Below are positions 54,741 to 63,604 of a stretch of 64,000 nucleotides of DNA, piece after piece (position 1 is the first letter of the stretch; every line of letters begins with the position of its first letter). The position numbers and the translations under genes are program-made. Under the pieces are notes generated by a model. The model saw nothing but the letters and a program-made list of their open reading frames with translations. It was not told the DNA's origin and ran no database searches. Source of the DNA: Chryseobacterium phosphatilyticum (GTDB taxonomy: Bacteria; Bacteroidota; Bacteroidia; Flavobacteriales; Weeksellaceae); assembly GCF_002899825.2 (NCBI RefSeq), contig NZ_PPED02000002.1, positions 565,631 to 629,630 of the forward strand. Direction: 5' to 3'.

Positions 54741-55568
54741 ATGAAAAAAATTATATTAATTACAGCACTTTGTCTGCAATACTTTTTACAGGCTCAGATC
54801 GGTCTAGGAGGAAATATTTATAGTGCTAAAAATATCGTTAAGGTCTTAGATGGGCCTAAAGGAATAATCCTTCCTTATTCCAATAGCTTTACTTCATTTC
54901 CTAAGTATAACGCTGCAGTGACAGATGTTTTTAATGATTATCCTAATCTTATCGGAGGGCTTATTTATAATAAAAGTGATGATCAATATTACAAATATGA
55001 TGGATATGCCTGGAACCCTGCAAGACAAATTCAGGGAATATATCAGCCTAAAGGTTCAAGGTTGGGAATATCTTCAGGAATTTCAATTCCCTGTATAGCA
55101 TTTGGTCTGGGCTTATGCCTTTCAACAGGTTCAGCCGTTTATTTAGCGCCTGATGATAAAAGTGAAGTACTTGTGGATAATCTTGGATTAAAGAATGCGA
55201 GTTCAGTAACGATAAAACAAGCTGGTGTCTATGATATTGGGGCTGCTTTAGGCTTTACCGGAGGATCTCTTGGAGCTCAGATCGGAGTGACGGAATTTAA
55301 ACTGACTTTACAGGTTAGATACACTTCCAACGGAGCATGGGAAACCATTGTTACCAAATCAAATTACTCGCTCATATTTATTGTAGATACTCAAGGAAAT
55401 AAAACCTGTAGTTTTGCCCAGACCATTTCATTACCGGTAGGAGCTGAATTAAGGGTTATTCCTTCTATCAGAACCATTGGCGGGTCTGGCGGGTCGCTGT
55501 CTGCCTATGGTACAGACTCAAATTCAATCAATTCCTACATCGCAGCACGTTTAATTAAAGCTTTTTAA
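54741..55568 (+). CDS. Secreted C1q/TNF-like beta-sandwich protein 2
   Basis: 275 aa from MKKIILITALC; an upstream in-frame ATG 9 codons earlier overlaps gene 1. Signal peptide ends at LQAQ. Shares the pattern GGLIYNKSDDQYYKYDGYAW with its neighbours and has the C1q-like strand VTIKQAGVYDIGAALGFTGG. Tail is short. Surface or fibre role inferred from the fold. Confidence 0.65.
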   Translation: MKKIILITALCLQYFLQAQIGLGGNIYSAKNIVKVLDGPKGIILPYSNSFTSFPKYNAAVTDVFNDYPNLIGGLIYNKSDDQYYKYDGYAWNPARQIQGIYQPKGSRLGISSGISIPCIAFGLGLCLSTGSAVYLAPDDKSEVLVDNLGLKNASSVTIKQAGVYDIGAALGFTGGSLGAQIGVTEFKLTLQVRYTSNGAWETIVTKSNYSLIFIVDTQGNKTCSFAQTISLPVGAELRVIPSIRTIGGSGGSLSAYGTDSNSINSYIAARLIKAF

Positions 55569-55569
55569 G

Positions 55570-56346
55570 ATGAAAAAATATTTATTTGGACTGTCTTTAT
55601 TGGCAATCAATATCTACAGTGCGCAGGTGAATTTTACCAATATTCCTAACCCGGACTCTAATGCTAACGGTAATGACCAGGTAATGATGTATATTACCAA
55701 TACTAATGAGGCTACAGGTGTAAAAGGTTTTGGACTTTCTTCGGTAAATACAGAAACTGATCTTCCCTATACTGGAGTAAATGCTCCCGCAACAAGAATA
55801 GAAGAACTGAGAGGAATGCTTTTGTTTGTTAAAAGTACAGGCCAAGTAATGGTCTTTGACGGATTGGTATGGAGTAAGGCATTTGAGATCGAATCTGATA
55901 ATATCTCAAGATTTCGGTTAAATACAGTTTCAACAACTGGAGGTACCGCTTTCTTACCGATAAGTAACGTTATTGATAAAGTGAATTTTCTTGCTGATCC
56001 GCTAAAACTCAAAACAAATGTTTCTACAGCTGGTGTCAATGCCAATAGATTGTATATCAGACAAACGGGGCTATACAGAGTCAATCTTAGTCTTAACTTT
56101 ACGGGTCCTGCAGGCTCATTTAGTAACAGATTAGGAGCTAGCTTATATGTGAATGATAGTAAAAGATTTCAATTACTGGAAGACACGGTCAATTTTGACG
56201 GAACGAACCGAAAGATTAACCTGGACATTTCAGTATATGCAGTTCAGGGACAATATATCACACTGGAATCTATCTCAGAAGTAAGCGGAACTACTGACTA
56301 TACCATTACCAATGATAGTTATGTGACTGTAGAAAAGGTATTATAG
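55570..56346 (+). CDS. Secreted C1q/TNF-like beta-sandwich protein 3
   Basis: 258 aa. Signal peptide ends at IYSAQ. Motif RGMLLFVKSTGQVMVFDGLV (about 79-98) and C1q-like strand LYIRQTGLYRVNLSLNFTG. Third paralogous-looking member of the cluster; sequence identity among the three is low. A terminator follows. Confidence 0.65.
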   Translation: MKKYLFGLSLLAINIYSAQVNFTNIPNPDSNANGNDQVMMYITNTNEATGVKGFGLSSVNTETDLPYTGVNAPATRIEELRGMLLFVKSTGQVMVFDGLVWSKAFEIESDNISRFRLNTVSTTGGTAFLPISNVIDKVNFLADPLKLKTNVSTAGVNANRLYIRQTGLYRVNLSLNFTGPAGSFSNRLGASLYVNDSKRFQLLEDTVNFDGTNRKINLDISVYAVQGQYITLESISEVSGTTDYTITNDSYVTVEKVL

Positions 56347-56365
56347 AATAAAAGTTTATTTAAAG

Positions 56366-56402
56366 AATCATCCTTATCCATGAGGTAAGAATGATTTTTT
56401 AT
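56366..56402 (+). terminator. Terminator of the secreted-protein operon
   Basis: AATCATCCTTA pairs with TAAGAATGATT (one mismatch), then a T-run. Confidence 0.75.
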
Positions 56403-56438
56403 TGTAGTGAATAATTTCGGCATTTGGGTAATCTTTTA

Positions 56439-56446
56439 TAGCTTTG
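56439..56446 (+). promoter_or_regulatory. -7 box of the aminotransferase gene
   Basis: TAGCTTTG fits TAnnTTTG, 18 nt before the chosen ATG. Confidence 0.5.
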
Positions 56447-56464
56447 CTGAAATTTTTCATAGTC

Positions 56465-57646
56465 ATGGAAATGCAAAAAGATTTTTTTATATATCAGGCA
56501 CAGACAACAAAGTTTGCCGCAGGTTTTGAAGTTGAAAAAGCAGAAGGAAGTTATATCTATGGTACAGATGGTAGAAAGTATCTCGACTTTGTAGCAGGAG
56601 TCTCTGCCAATACATTAGGACATTCACATCCTAAAGTTGTTAATGCAATCAAAGAACAGACCGATAAATACCTCCATGTAATGGTGTATGGAGAATATGC
56701 ACAAGAAAAACCCATTGCGTTATGTAAACTGCTTGCAGAAGCTACTCCAGATCCTTTAGAGGTAACATATCTGGTCAACAGCGGAGCAGAAGCAATTGAC
56801 GGAAGTTTAAAACTGGCAAAACGATATACCGGAAGGGAAGAAATTGTTTCTTTTAAAGATTCATATCATGGAAATACTTACGGAGCTTTAAGTGTTTCGG
56901 GAAATGAAAATCATAAAAGAGAATTCCGCCCATTGCTGCCAATGGTTACCTTTATTGAATTCAACAATGAAGCTGACTTTGATAAAATTACTGAGAAAAC
57001 AGCCTGTGTAATTCTGGAAACCATCCAGGGAGCAGCAGGGTTTTTGGTTCCTGATACTCATTATCTGATCAACCTGAAGAAGAGGTGTGAAGAAGTAGGT
57101 GCTCTTTTGATTCTTGATGAAATTCAACCGGGGTTCGGAAGAACCGGAAAATTATTTTCTTTTGAACATTTTGGAATTGTTCCTGATATCCTTGTCATGG
57201 GAAAAGGAATGGGGGGAGGAGTTCCTGTAGGAGCTTTCATGAGTTCTAAGGAGGTGATGGAAACATTATCACACTCTCCGAAATTAGGCCACATTACCAC
57301 TTTTGGGGGAAATCCTTTGATTGCTGCAGCCAGCTATGCGACCTTAAAAGAAGTAGTGGATAGTGGTTTGATGAATGAAGTAGAAGAGAAAGAAAAACTA
57401 TATCGTGAACTGCTGGTTCATCCTAAAATTAAAAATATTAATGGGATGGGCTTAATGCTGGCCGTCAATTTAGGAACACCGGAATACACTTTGGAAGTTG
57501 CTAAAAAATGCATGGAAAGAGGCCTTATTGTTTTCTGGCAGCTTTATAGAAATGAATACCTGAGAATCTCTCCACCGTTGACAATTTCAAAGGAGGAAAT
57601 TACAGAAGGTTGCCAAATCATATTAGATATATTAAACGAAAATTAA
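56465..57646 (+). CDS. Class III aminotransferase (PLP)
   Basis: 393 aa from MEMQKDFF; the longer frame begins inside the promoter. Class III fold with LVNSGAEAIDGSLKLAKRYTG, SYHGNTYGALS, the PLP aspartate in LILDEIQPGFGRTG and the Schiff-base Lys in VMGKGMGGG. Resembles acetylornithine/ornithine or 4-aminobutyrate type; substrate not assigned. Monocistronic. Confidence 0.9.
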   Translation: MEMQKDFFIYQAQTTKFAAGFEVEKAEGSYIYGTDGRKYLDFVAGVSANTLGHSHPKVVNAIKEQTDKYLHVMVYGEYAQEKPIALCKLLAEATPDPLEVTYLVNSGAEAIDGSLKLAKRYTGREEIVSFKDSYHGNTYGALSVSGNENHKREFRPLLPMVTFIEFNNEADFDKITEKTACVILETIQGAAGFLVPDTHYLINLKKRCEEVGALLILDEIQPGFGRTGKLFSFEHFGIVPDILVMGKGMGGGVPVGAFMSSKEVMETLSHSPKLGHITTFGGNPLIAAASYATLKEVVDSGLMNEVEEKEKLYRELLVHPKIKNINGMGLMLAVNLGTPEYTLEVAKKCMERGLIVFWQLYRNEYLRISPPLTISKEEITEGCQIILDILNEN

Positions 57647-57656
57647 ATAAAAAAAG

Positions 57657-57683
57657 TCTCTCCCAAACGGAGAGATTTTTTTA
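57657..57683 (+). terminator. Terminator of the aminotransferase gene
   Basis: TCTCTCC/GGAGAGA stem, loop CAAAC, T-run. Confidence 0.8.
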
Positions 57684-57837
57684 TGCTTTACATGGGAGTT
57701 TAAAATGTTCTTATTTAACATAATAGATCTTCATAATCCGTGATAAATATCATGAAGATTCTTTAAAAAAGTAATTGCTTTTTTGTGTAATAAAAAAATT
57801 AATTTATATATTGCGGGACGATAAAAACAAAGATTAT

Positions 57838-58224
57838 ATGGCTAAACATAAAGTCCATTACGAATTTCCAATGCATTGTTTATCAGAGATTTTATATGAA
57901 TATCTGGCAACTGCAGAAGGATTGTCTGAATGGTTTGCGGATGAGGTAACAGAGAAAGGCGATGACTTCTTTTTTAGTTGGGGCGGAGGACCTGCAGAAA
58001 AGGCCACTTTGATCAGATATAAGCCTGAAGGTTTCGTGCGTTTTAGATGGGAAGAAGATGAAGGAACTAAGAACTTCTTTGAAATGACTATCATAATAGA
58101 TGATATTACAGAAGATTTAGCACTGAATATTACAGATTTCTGTGAGGAAGGTGATGAAGACGAAAACGCAATGTATTGGGAAAATCTTATTGAAAACCTT
58201 AGAATAAAATTAGGTGCAGCATAA
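57838..58224 (+). CDS. START-like domain protein (SRPBCC/AHSA type)
   Basis: 128 aa from MAKHKVHYEFPMHC; the frame runs 21 codons further upstream without conservation. Helix-grip fold features: EFPMHCLSEILYEYL, GLSEWFADEV, SWGGGPAEKATL. Acidic overall. Small hydrophobic ligand binding or a chaperone role is possible; function unknown. Confidence 0.75.
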   Translation: MAKHKVHYEFPMHCLSEILYEYLATAEGLSEWFADEVTEKGDDFFFSWGGGPAEKATLIRYKPEGFVRFRWEEDEGTKNFFEMTIIIDDITEDLALNITDFCEEGDEDENAMYWENLIENLRIKLGAA

Positions 58225-58302
58225 TGTCGGGCTGTATTAAATGATAAAACTGATGAACGATTTATCGTTCATTATTTTTTTGTAAATAAATCACATCAAA
58301 AA

Positions 58303-59118
58303 TTGGAAAATCAATATTTTACTTCAGAAGTAATAAATGTAAAAAACAGAGCCTTTCTTTTAGGCGATGCAGTAAAGGTTTCTTTCTTTTTGAGAAACGG
58401 TGAATTGATCATGGATGAAGAATGTTATTTCTTCCTGATGGCTTCCATGAGAAAGATGAGGATGAATATCCCTTTGACCTATACCCTGGAGTTTTTCCAA
58501 TCTCTTTTTCAGAAAGAAATTATTCAGGATACTGGAGTACAAAATGGAATTATCAACTTTCAGGTGTTCAGAAATAATGATGGATTAACTTTATCAAAAT
58601 CTTCAATTTCCTATTTCTACGAAGTACAGCAGATGAACGACGTCTTGGCTGTATATGAAAGAGCATTGGAGCTGGATCTGATTAAAGAAATTAATGTTAA
58701 TAACAATCTCTTGAGTAATATCAGGGTGCATTGTCCGGAAAATATTTACGGTGAAATTTATGCACAGGAAAATGACCTGGATGATGTGATTCTTTTAAAT
58801 CCTAATAAAAGAATTGCACGTACAACTTCAGGAAATCTTCTCTTTTTAGAAGGAGATGTTATTAAAGTTCCGAAACAAACAGAAGGAGCTTACATTTCTC
58901 CTTTACTGGAAAATTTTGTTACTTTTCTACATAAAAATAAACTTGCAGATATTCAGGAGCATGAGATTATTGCATTTGAATCTCAGAAAGCTGAGGAAAT
59001 TTTAATGATCTCTGATGAGAAAGGTGTATTCTCGGTGGGTAAAATCAGGAATAAGACTTTTGAAACTTCCCGTTTCCAGGAACTGGTAGAAAGTTGGAAA
59101 AAGAGTTTTAGCTTATAA
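58303..59118 (+). CDS. Class IV aminotransferase-fold protein, catalytic Lys not found
   Basis: 271 aa from a TTG start (no ATG fits; ENQYFTSEVINVKNRAFLLGD is the conserved N-terminus). The fold is that of branched-chain or D-amino-acid type aminotransferases. Where the PLP lysine would be, the sequence reads NIRVHCPEN, with Arg141, and the usual E-x-x-x-N-L-F becomes TTSGNLLF. It may be inactive or use another mechanism. An alignment is needed to be certain. Converges on the amidase. Confidence 0.7.
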   Translation: MENQYFTSEVINVKNRAFLLGDAVKVSFFLRNGELIMDEECYFFLMASMRKMRMNIPLTYTLEFFQSLFQKEIIQDTGVQNGIINFQVFRNNDGLTLSKSSISYFYEVQQMNDVLAVYERALELDLIKEINVNNNLLSNIRVHCPENIYGEIYAQENDLDDVILLNPNKRIARTTSGNLLFLEGDVIKVPKQTEGAYISPLLENFVTFLHKNKLADIQEHEIIAFESQKAEEILMISDEKGVFSVGKIRNKTFETSRFQELVESWKKSFSL

Positions 59119-59124
59119 ATTGAC

Positions 59125-59167
59125 AAACCCGGTAAACAACATGATATTAGTCCTTTACCGGGTTTTA
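59125..59167. terminator. Bidirectional terminator between the class IV protein and amidase genes
   Basis: A perfect 12-bp stem AAACCCGGTAAA/TTTACCGGGTTT with a 17-nt loop, flanked by T on the plus side. Confidence 0.75.
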
Positions 59168-59196
59168 TTCTGATTAAATCAGAAATTGTTTATTCT

Positions 59197-59781
59197 TTAT
59201 TTAATGCCGTTGATGATCTCAACGAATTTCTGTGCAATTTCCTTTTGTCCTTTTTCATCGGTAATGTAAGCTCTGTCGGAAGAATTATTAATAAATCCAA
59301 GTTCCACCAATACAGCCGGGGCTTTGGTCTCTCTTAACATATGAAGATTTGTTTCTTCAATTTTACGTACATTGAATTTTTTATAGATTTTTCCTGCCAG
59401 TTTCTTTGATTCCTCAGAATTCTGTACAAATACTTCAACACCATGTTTAGGTGTTTCTTCCTGAGGGGCAGCATTTACATGAAGTGAAATGACCATTTCG
59501 GGATCTAGTTTATTGATTTGAGCTGTTCTTTCAGAAAGGCTGGGATGGCTATCGGAATCCCTCGTTAAAATCACTTCATATCTGCTTTGATCACCATTAA
59601 GTTTCTGTATTTCCCGGGCAATGTTGAGTGAGATATCTTTCTCAGAAAAATCGCCATATACCGCTCCTTTATCACTTCCGCCATGACCGGCATCGATGAC
59701 AATATATTTTTTGTTAAGAGGAGTAAATGATAAAAATGCAGTAGAAAAGATGGATATAGCAAACAAATTAATACCTTTCAT
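59197..59781 (-). CDS. N-acetylmuramoyl-L-alanine amidase (Amidase_3)
   Basis: 194 aa with a signal peptide (MKGINLFAISIFSTAFLSF). Zinc ligands and catalytic Glu of Amidase_3 are visible: IDAGHGG, FSEKD, SLHVNA and VELGF. It cleaves the bond between muramic acid and L-Ala in peptidoglycan. The minimal length suggests a stand-alone catalytic domain. Confidence 0.92.
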   Translation of the reverse strand: MKGINLFAISIFSTAFLSFTPLNKKYIVIDAGHGGSDKGAVYGDFSEKDISLNIAREIQKLNGDQSRYEVILTRDSDSHPSLSERTAQINKLDPEMVISLHVNAAPQEETPKHGVEVFVQNSEESKKLAGKIYKKFNVRKIEETNLHMLRETKAPAVLVELGFINNSSDRAYITDEKGQKEIAQKFVEIINGIK

Positions 59782-59886
59782 TTTCAGTGATTTTGATTTT
59801 TCAAATAACGTGAAAACTTTTTTAAAAATTGGTTAACATAATCTTAAAATTTGTTAATTATTTTCAAAGGGTTTAATAGTCTGTTG

Positions 59887-60438
59887 TTAATTCAGTGATA
59901 TGTCTTCCGGGGAATTGGCCCAAAGCAAAAATTCACCTCCCAGATTTTGCATGATAGATTTCCAAAGGGTCTGATCATTGGGAAGGGTGTAATCTAGATT
60001 ATATACATCTACTACCGTCCACATTTTCCTTTGTACCTCTGTATCCAGTTGATTGGGGGACCAACCTGAGTAACCGGAAAATATCTTGACATTTTGAATA
60101 TCCAGTTCTTTATTTAAAACAGCACTTATGATACGTTCAATATCTTCTGTAAGATAATATTCATCAGTGATTTCAGTATAAATTTCGGTGACTTTAGTAT
60201 TACTTTTTACGATAAAAAAAACTTTGTCATTCTCCACAGGACCACCGTCATATACTTCGATTTTAAAATCAAAAAAATCGTTGAATTTAGTACTCATCTG
60301 GCTGTTCTTTTTATTTAATATCAAACCAAATGCTCCACTTTCATTATGTTCAATGACCAACACCACAGACCTTGAAAAAAGATCGCCGGAAATGTCAGGG
60401 GTCGAGATTAATATTTTACCTTTGTATGAGTGATTCAT
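59887..60438 (-). CDS. YqgE/AlgH family protein
   Basis: 183 aa from MNHSYKGKILISTPD; the open frame runs 36 codons further upstream, into the divergent gene. Family traits: GKILISTPDISGDLF and SGAFGLILNKK. Function unclear in any organism. A TAAATTTG box ends 3 nt before this ATG on the minus strand (60442-60449). Confidence 0.88.
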   Translation of the reverse strand: MNHSYKGKILISTPDISGDLFSRSVVLVIEHNESGAFGLILNKKNSQMSTKFNDFFDFKIEVYDGGPVENDKVFFIVKSNTKVTEIYTEITDEYYLTEDIERIISAVLNKELDIQNVKIFSGYSGWSPNQLDTEVQRKMWTVVDVYNLDYTLPNDQTLWKSIMQNLGGEFLLWANSPEDISLN

Positions 60439-60441
60439 ACT

Positions 60442-60449
60442 CAAATTTA
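60442..60449 (-). promoter_or_regulatory. -7 box of yqgE
   Basis: TAAATTTG on the minus strand with 3 nt to the ATG at 60438; points to a leaderless mRNA and supports that start. Confidence 0.55.
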
Positions 60450-60462
60450 ATAAAAAATATTT

Positions 60463-61104
60463 ATGGAAAACCTGCATGACAAAAGAAAAGTGTATGAGAA
60501 ATCCCAACTTATTGAAAGTGAGATAAAACAAAATCCGATTGAGCAATTCAGGGATTGGTTTTTAGAGGCAAGTGAGAGTTCTGTAATCTCTGAAGCTAAT
60601 GCCATGGCGGTTTCTACGGTAGAAGAGGACGGCTGTCCTAGAACAAGAATGGTATTACTTAAAGCATATACTCATGAAGGGTTTATTTTTTATACCAATT
60701 ATAATAGCAGAAAAGGGAAAGCTATAGAAAATAACCACAAAGCATGTCTCCATTTTTTCTGGCCTAATCTGGAAAGGCAGATTATTATAAAAGCAAATCT
60801 TGAGAAAGTAGCTGAAAACTTAAGTGATGGTTATTTTCATTCAAGACCAAAAGGAAGTCAGCTTGGGGCAGTGGTATCTCCACAAAGCCAGATTATCCCC
60901 AATAAAGAATTTTTGGAAAAGAAATTGAAAGAGCTTGAGAAACAATACGAAAATACTGAAGTTCCAAGACCTGCAAATTGGGGTGGATATATTGCAAAAC
61001 CTTATGAAATCGAATTCTGGCAAGGAAGACCTAACCGTCTGCATGACCGGATTATGTATCAATTGGAAGATCTGGACTGGAAGATTTCAAGGCTTGCACC
61101 TTAA
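60463..61104 (+). CDS. pdxH: Pyridoxamine 5'-phosphate oxidase
   Basis: 213 aa. FMN-binding split barrel: CPRTRMVLLKAYTHEGFIFYTNY, SRKGKAIENN, and the closing GRPNRLHDRIMY, DLDWKISRLAP. Oxidises PNP or PMP to PLP, which the nearby aminotransferases need. Divergent from yqgE. Confidence 0.95.
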   Translation: MENLHDKRKVYEKSQLIESEIKQNPIEQFRDWFLEASESSVISEANAMAVSTVEEDGCPRTRMVLLKAYTHEGFIFYTNYNSRKGKAIENNHKACLHFFWPNLERQIIIKANLEKVAENLSDGYFHSRPKGSQLGAVVSPQSQIIPNKEFLEKKLKELEKQYENTEVPRPANWGGYIAKPYEIEFWQGRPNRLHDRIMYQLEDLDWKISRLAP

Positions 61105-61193
61105 TGGGAAGTTGAATATGTAAAGTTGGATATCATTTGAAGATATTTAATCAGCTTTCAAATATAAATTTCAAGATGATATAGACTATCAGT

Positions 61194-61218
61194 AGCGGGC
61201 TTTTGTCCGCTTATTTTT
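61194..61218 (+). terminator. Terminator of pdxH
   Basis: AGCGGGC/GTCCGCT stem with one G-T pair, loop TTTT, T-run after. Confidence 0.65.
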
Positions 61219-61318
61219 TAAATATATAAGGTTTTGATAGAAACTTATTAGATCTGATCTGTTCTATTCTATATACTACCTTTCCAGGGTAGCTCCCGTA
61301 TTGTTGACTATCACCCAT

Positions 61319-61346
61319 AAAAAAAGGCTGCTTCTTAGAAACAGCC
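61319..61346 (-). terminator. Terminator of the HU gene
   Basis: GGCTGCTTC/GAAACAGCC stem with one mismatch, then a T-run on the minus strand. Confidence 0.75.
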
Positions 61347-61369
61347 CTTGATTTTTGTAATCTGAATGA

Positions 61370-61660
61370 TTATTTTTTCTTAGCACCAGATACTGCATTT
61401 GATAAATCAGCACCAGCTTTAAATTTAGCTACTTTTTTAGCAGCAATTTTGATCGGTTTTTTAGTTGCAGGGTTGATACCTTGTCTAGCTGCTCTCTCAG
61501 CTACTGAGAAAGTACCGAAACCTACTAAAGAAACTTTTCCGTCTTTTTTCTTTAAAGTAGTAGTCACGTTAGAAATAAATGATTCTAAAGCAGCTTTAGC
61601 TGCAACTTTAGTGATACCTGCATCTTTTGCGATTGCGTCGATTAATTCAGACTTGTTCAT
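61370..61660 (-). CDS. hup: HU family DNA-binding protein
   Basis: 96 aa, the typical size. MNKSELIDAIAKDAGITKVAAK, then GFGTFSVAERAARQGINPAT, the DNA-binding arm. Lys/Ala-rich. It compacts the nucleoid. Preceded by a full promoter. An abundant protein by family knowledge. Confidence 0.97.
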   Translation of the reverse strand: MNKSELIDAIAKDAGITKVAAKAALESFISNVTTTLKKKDGKVSLVGFGTFSVAERAARQGINPATKKPIKIAAKKVAKFKAGADLSNAVSGAKKK

Positions 61661-61694
61661 AATTTTTAATATTAAAGTTAGTTCGTAATTATAG

Positions 61695-61724
61695 CAAATA
61701 TAATACTATTTTCTAATTGTGCAA
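61695..61724 (-). promoter_or_regulatory. Promoter of the HU gene
   Basis: On the minus strand TTG (61724-61722), a 19-bp spacer, TATATTTG (61702-61695); ATG follows 34 nt later. Confidence 0.65.
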
Positions 61725-62047
61725 TTTTTTTATTAAAAGTTATACAATTTTTTTACTTTTCAGTGAAAACAGTTAAAATATGATAATTCGGTTTTTCACG
61801 AAAAATCTACGTTACGGGTTACTAAAATCATGCCAAATGCTTATGTGTATTGACTTTAGCAAAAAGGTTAAATTATTTCCTATATTTATTAAATCCTAAA
61901 TTGGGTACAAACTGTTAATGTTTTTGATCATATGCTTGATGATTCTATAATCAAAGTTTGAATTTATTGTGTTTTTTGAAATTAAATACCTGTGTTAGTG
62001 GTAGTTTTAAAATGATTAAGAAGACCTGTTTTATTAATTTTTATTAA
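61725..62047. other. Gene-free stretch between the HU gene and panD
   Basis: About 320 bp, AT-rich. I see no reading frame, hairpin with T-run or repeat of note. Confidence 0.4.
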
Positions 62048-62055
62048 TAAATTTG
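62048..62055 (+). promoter_or_regulatory. -7 box of panD
   Basis: TAAATTTG with exactly 4 nt to the ATG at 62060. Confidence 0.6.
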
Positions 62056-62059
62056 CAGT

Positions 62060-62410
62060 ATGTTAATAGAAGTTTTTAAGTCTAAGATCCATAGGGTAAG
62101 AGTAACAGCCTCTGACCTTAATTATATAGGAAGTATAACGATCGATGAAGATCTTATAGAAGCTGCCGGATTAGTGGTAGGAGAAAGAGTCTATATCGTG
62201 AATGTGAACAACGGAGAACGTTTTGATACCTATGTTATCAAAGGGAAAAGAAAATCCGGAGAAGTATGTTTAAATGGGCCTGCTGCAAGAAAAGTACAAA
62301 AAGATGATATCATTATCATCATCGCTTATGCGCAGATGACCCCTGAAGAGGCAAAAGATTTCCAGCCGAAAATCGTCTTCCCTGATGAAAAAACAAACCT
62401 TCTTACGTAA
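62060..62410 (+). CDS. panD: Aspartate 1-decarboxylase
   Basis: 116 aa. The proenzyme self-cleaves between Gly and Ser in YIGSITID (Ser25 becomes pyruvoyl). Catalyses L-aspartate to beta-alanine for pantothenate and CoA. The membrane protein gene follows 3 bp later and is co-transcribed. Confidence 0.95.
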
Positions 62411-62413
62411 TTC

Positions 62414-63436
62414 ATGGAGAAAACATCAAAAAAGCCTTTAAAATCCATACTTACAATAGTAATATCGCTTGCTTTTGCAGGCTTTTTTTTATGGCTGGCC
62501 TTAAGAGGGCTTGATTTTAAAGTCATTCAAAAATCGTTGGTTAAGGCAAATTATCTTTGGGTTCTGCTTGCATCTGTATTTGGACTGTTGGCCTATTGGT
62601 TCAGAGCGATTCGCTGGAACCTGATGCTGGAACCCATGGGGCACAGAATCTCAAACTCAAACTCACTTTGGTCGATATCATTCGGGTATCTGATGAATCT
62701 TACGATCCCGAGAAGTGGAGAGCTGGCAAGAGCCACTGCATTATATGGAGTAGAAAAAGTTCCTGTAGACAAGTCTTTCGGTACCATTATTCTGGAAAGA
62801 GTGGTAGACCTCATATGTATGATGGGATTTCTGGGATTGACATTGTTGTTTAAATATGATGCAATTTTGTCTTTCTATAAGAATTCAGGAGTACAGATTA
62901 ACCCAAACAAAATTTTACTGGTTCTTCTGATTTTGATTGTGGGTACTATTTTATTTTTTGTATTTAAAAAGAAACTTTCCGGGGTTCCGTTTTTAGGCAA
63001 AATTGTAAATTTTATTGATGGGATTTTTCAGGGATTAACTACCATTTTCAAATTAAAAGAAAAAGGAAAATTCATCCTTTATACATTAGGTATCTGGATT
63101 TGCTATTATTTTGCGGCGTATCTTGTATGTTTTGCTCTTCCTGAAACCTCAGGATTTAGCCTGGCAGACGGTTTTTTCATTATCGTGGTGGGTACATTGG
63201 GAATGATTATTCCTGCCAGTGGTGGAATTGGGGCTTATAACCTTGCGATGAAGTTTGGGTTTATGGCTTTGTTTATTTCAATGGGTAAAAATGCTGAATT
63301 TGGGGGTGAAATGGGGCTTACCTATTCCTTTATTTCATTACCATTGCAGATTGTTATTATGCTGGTCATGGGGCTTATCTCCATTCCCATGCTTGCAAAG
63401 GCAAGAAATGCTGCTGTTTCAGATAAGGATTTGTAA
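62414..63436 (+). CDS. Lysylphosphatidylglycerol synthase-like membrane protein
   Basis: 340 aa. Eight or so helices; LPG_synthase_TM (UPF0104/YbhN) pattern with YWFRAIRWNLMLEP, IPRSGELARATALYGVEKV and IPASGGIGAYNLAMKFG. Often called flippase-like. Co-transcribed with panD (3-bp gap), which gives no functional hint. Confidence 0.85.
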   Translation: MEKTSKKPLKSILTIVISLAFAGFFLWLALRGLDFKVIQKSLVKANYLWVLLASVFGLLAYWFRAIRWNLMLEPMGHRISNSNSLWSISFGYLMNLTIPRSGELARATALYGVEKVPVDKSFGTIILERVVDLICMMGFLGLTLLFKYDAILSFYKNSGVQINPNKILLVLLILIVGTILFFVFKKKLSGVPFLGKIVNFIDGIFQGLTTIFKLKEKGKFILYTLGIWICYYFAAYLVCFALPETSGFSLADGFFIIVVGTLGMIIPASGGIGAYNLAMKFGFMALFISMGKNAEFGGEMGLTYSFISLPLQIVIMLVMGLISIPMLAKARNAAVSDKDL

Positions 63437-63460
63437 AATTCAATAATATACTATACAGAC

Positions 63461-63490
63461 AAAGTCCAATTGAAAAATTGGACTTTTTTT
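63461..63490 (+). terminator. Terminator of the panD operon
   Basis: AAAGTCCAATT/AATTGGACTTT, 11 bp, GAAA loop, T-run. Confidence 0.85.
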
Positions 63491-63538
63491 ATGGAATACA
63501 ACTACCCAAAGGTGTAGTGAAACCATTATTTTTCTCAA

Positions 63539-63546
63539 TAAATTTG
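63539..63546 (+). promoter_or_regulatory. -7 box of the TerD gene
   Basis: TAAATTTG, 58 nt before the ATG at 63605. Confidence 0.5.
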
Positions 63547-63604
63547 GTCAGGTCATAAATCAAATTTATCTTAATGCAAAAAATAATTCATAACATAAAA
63601 TACT

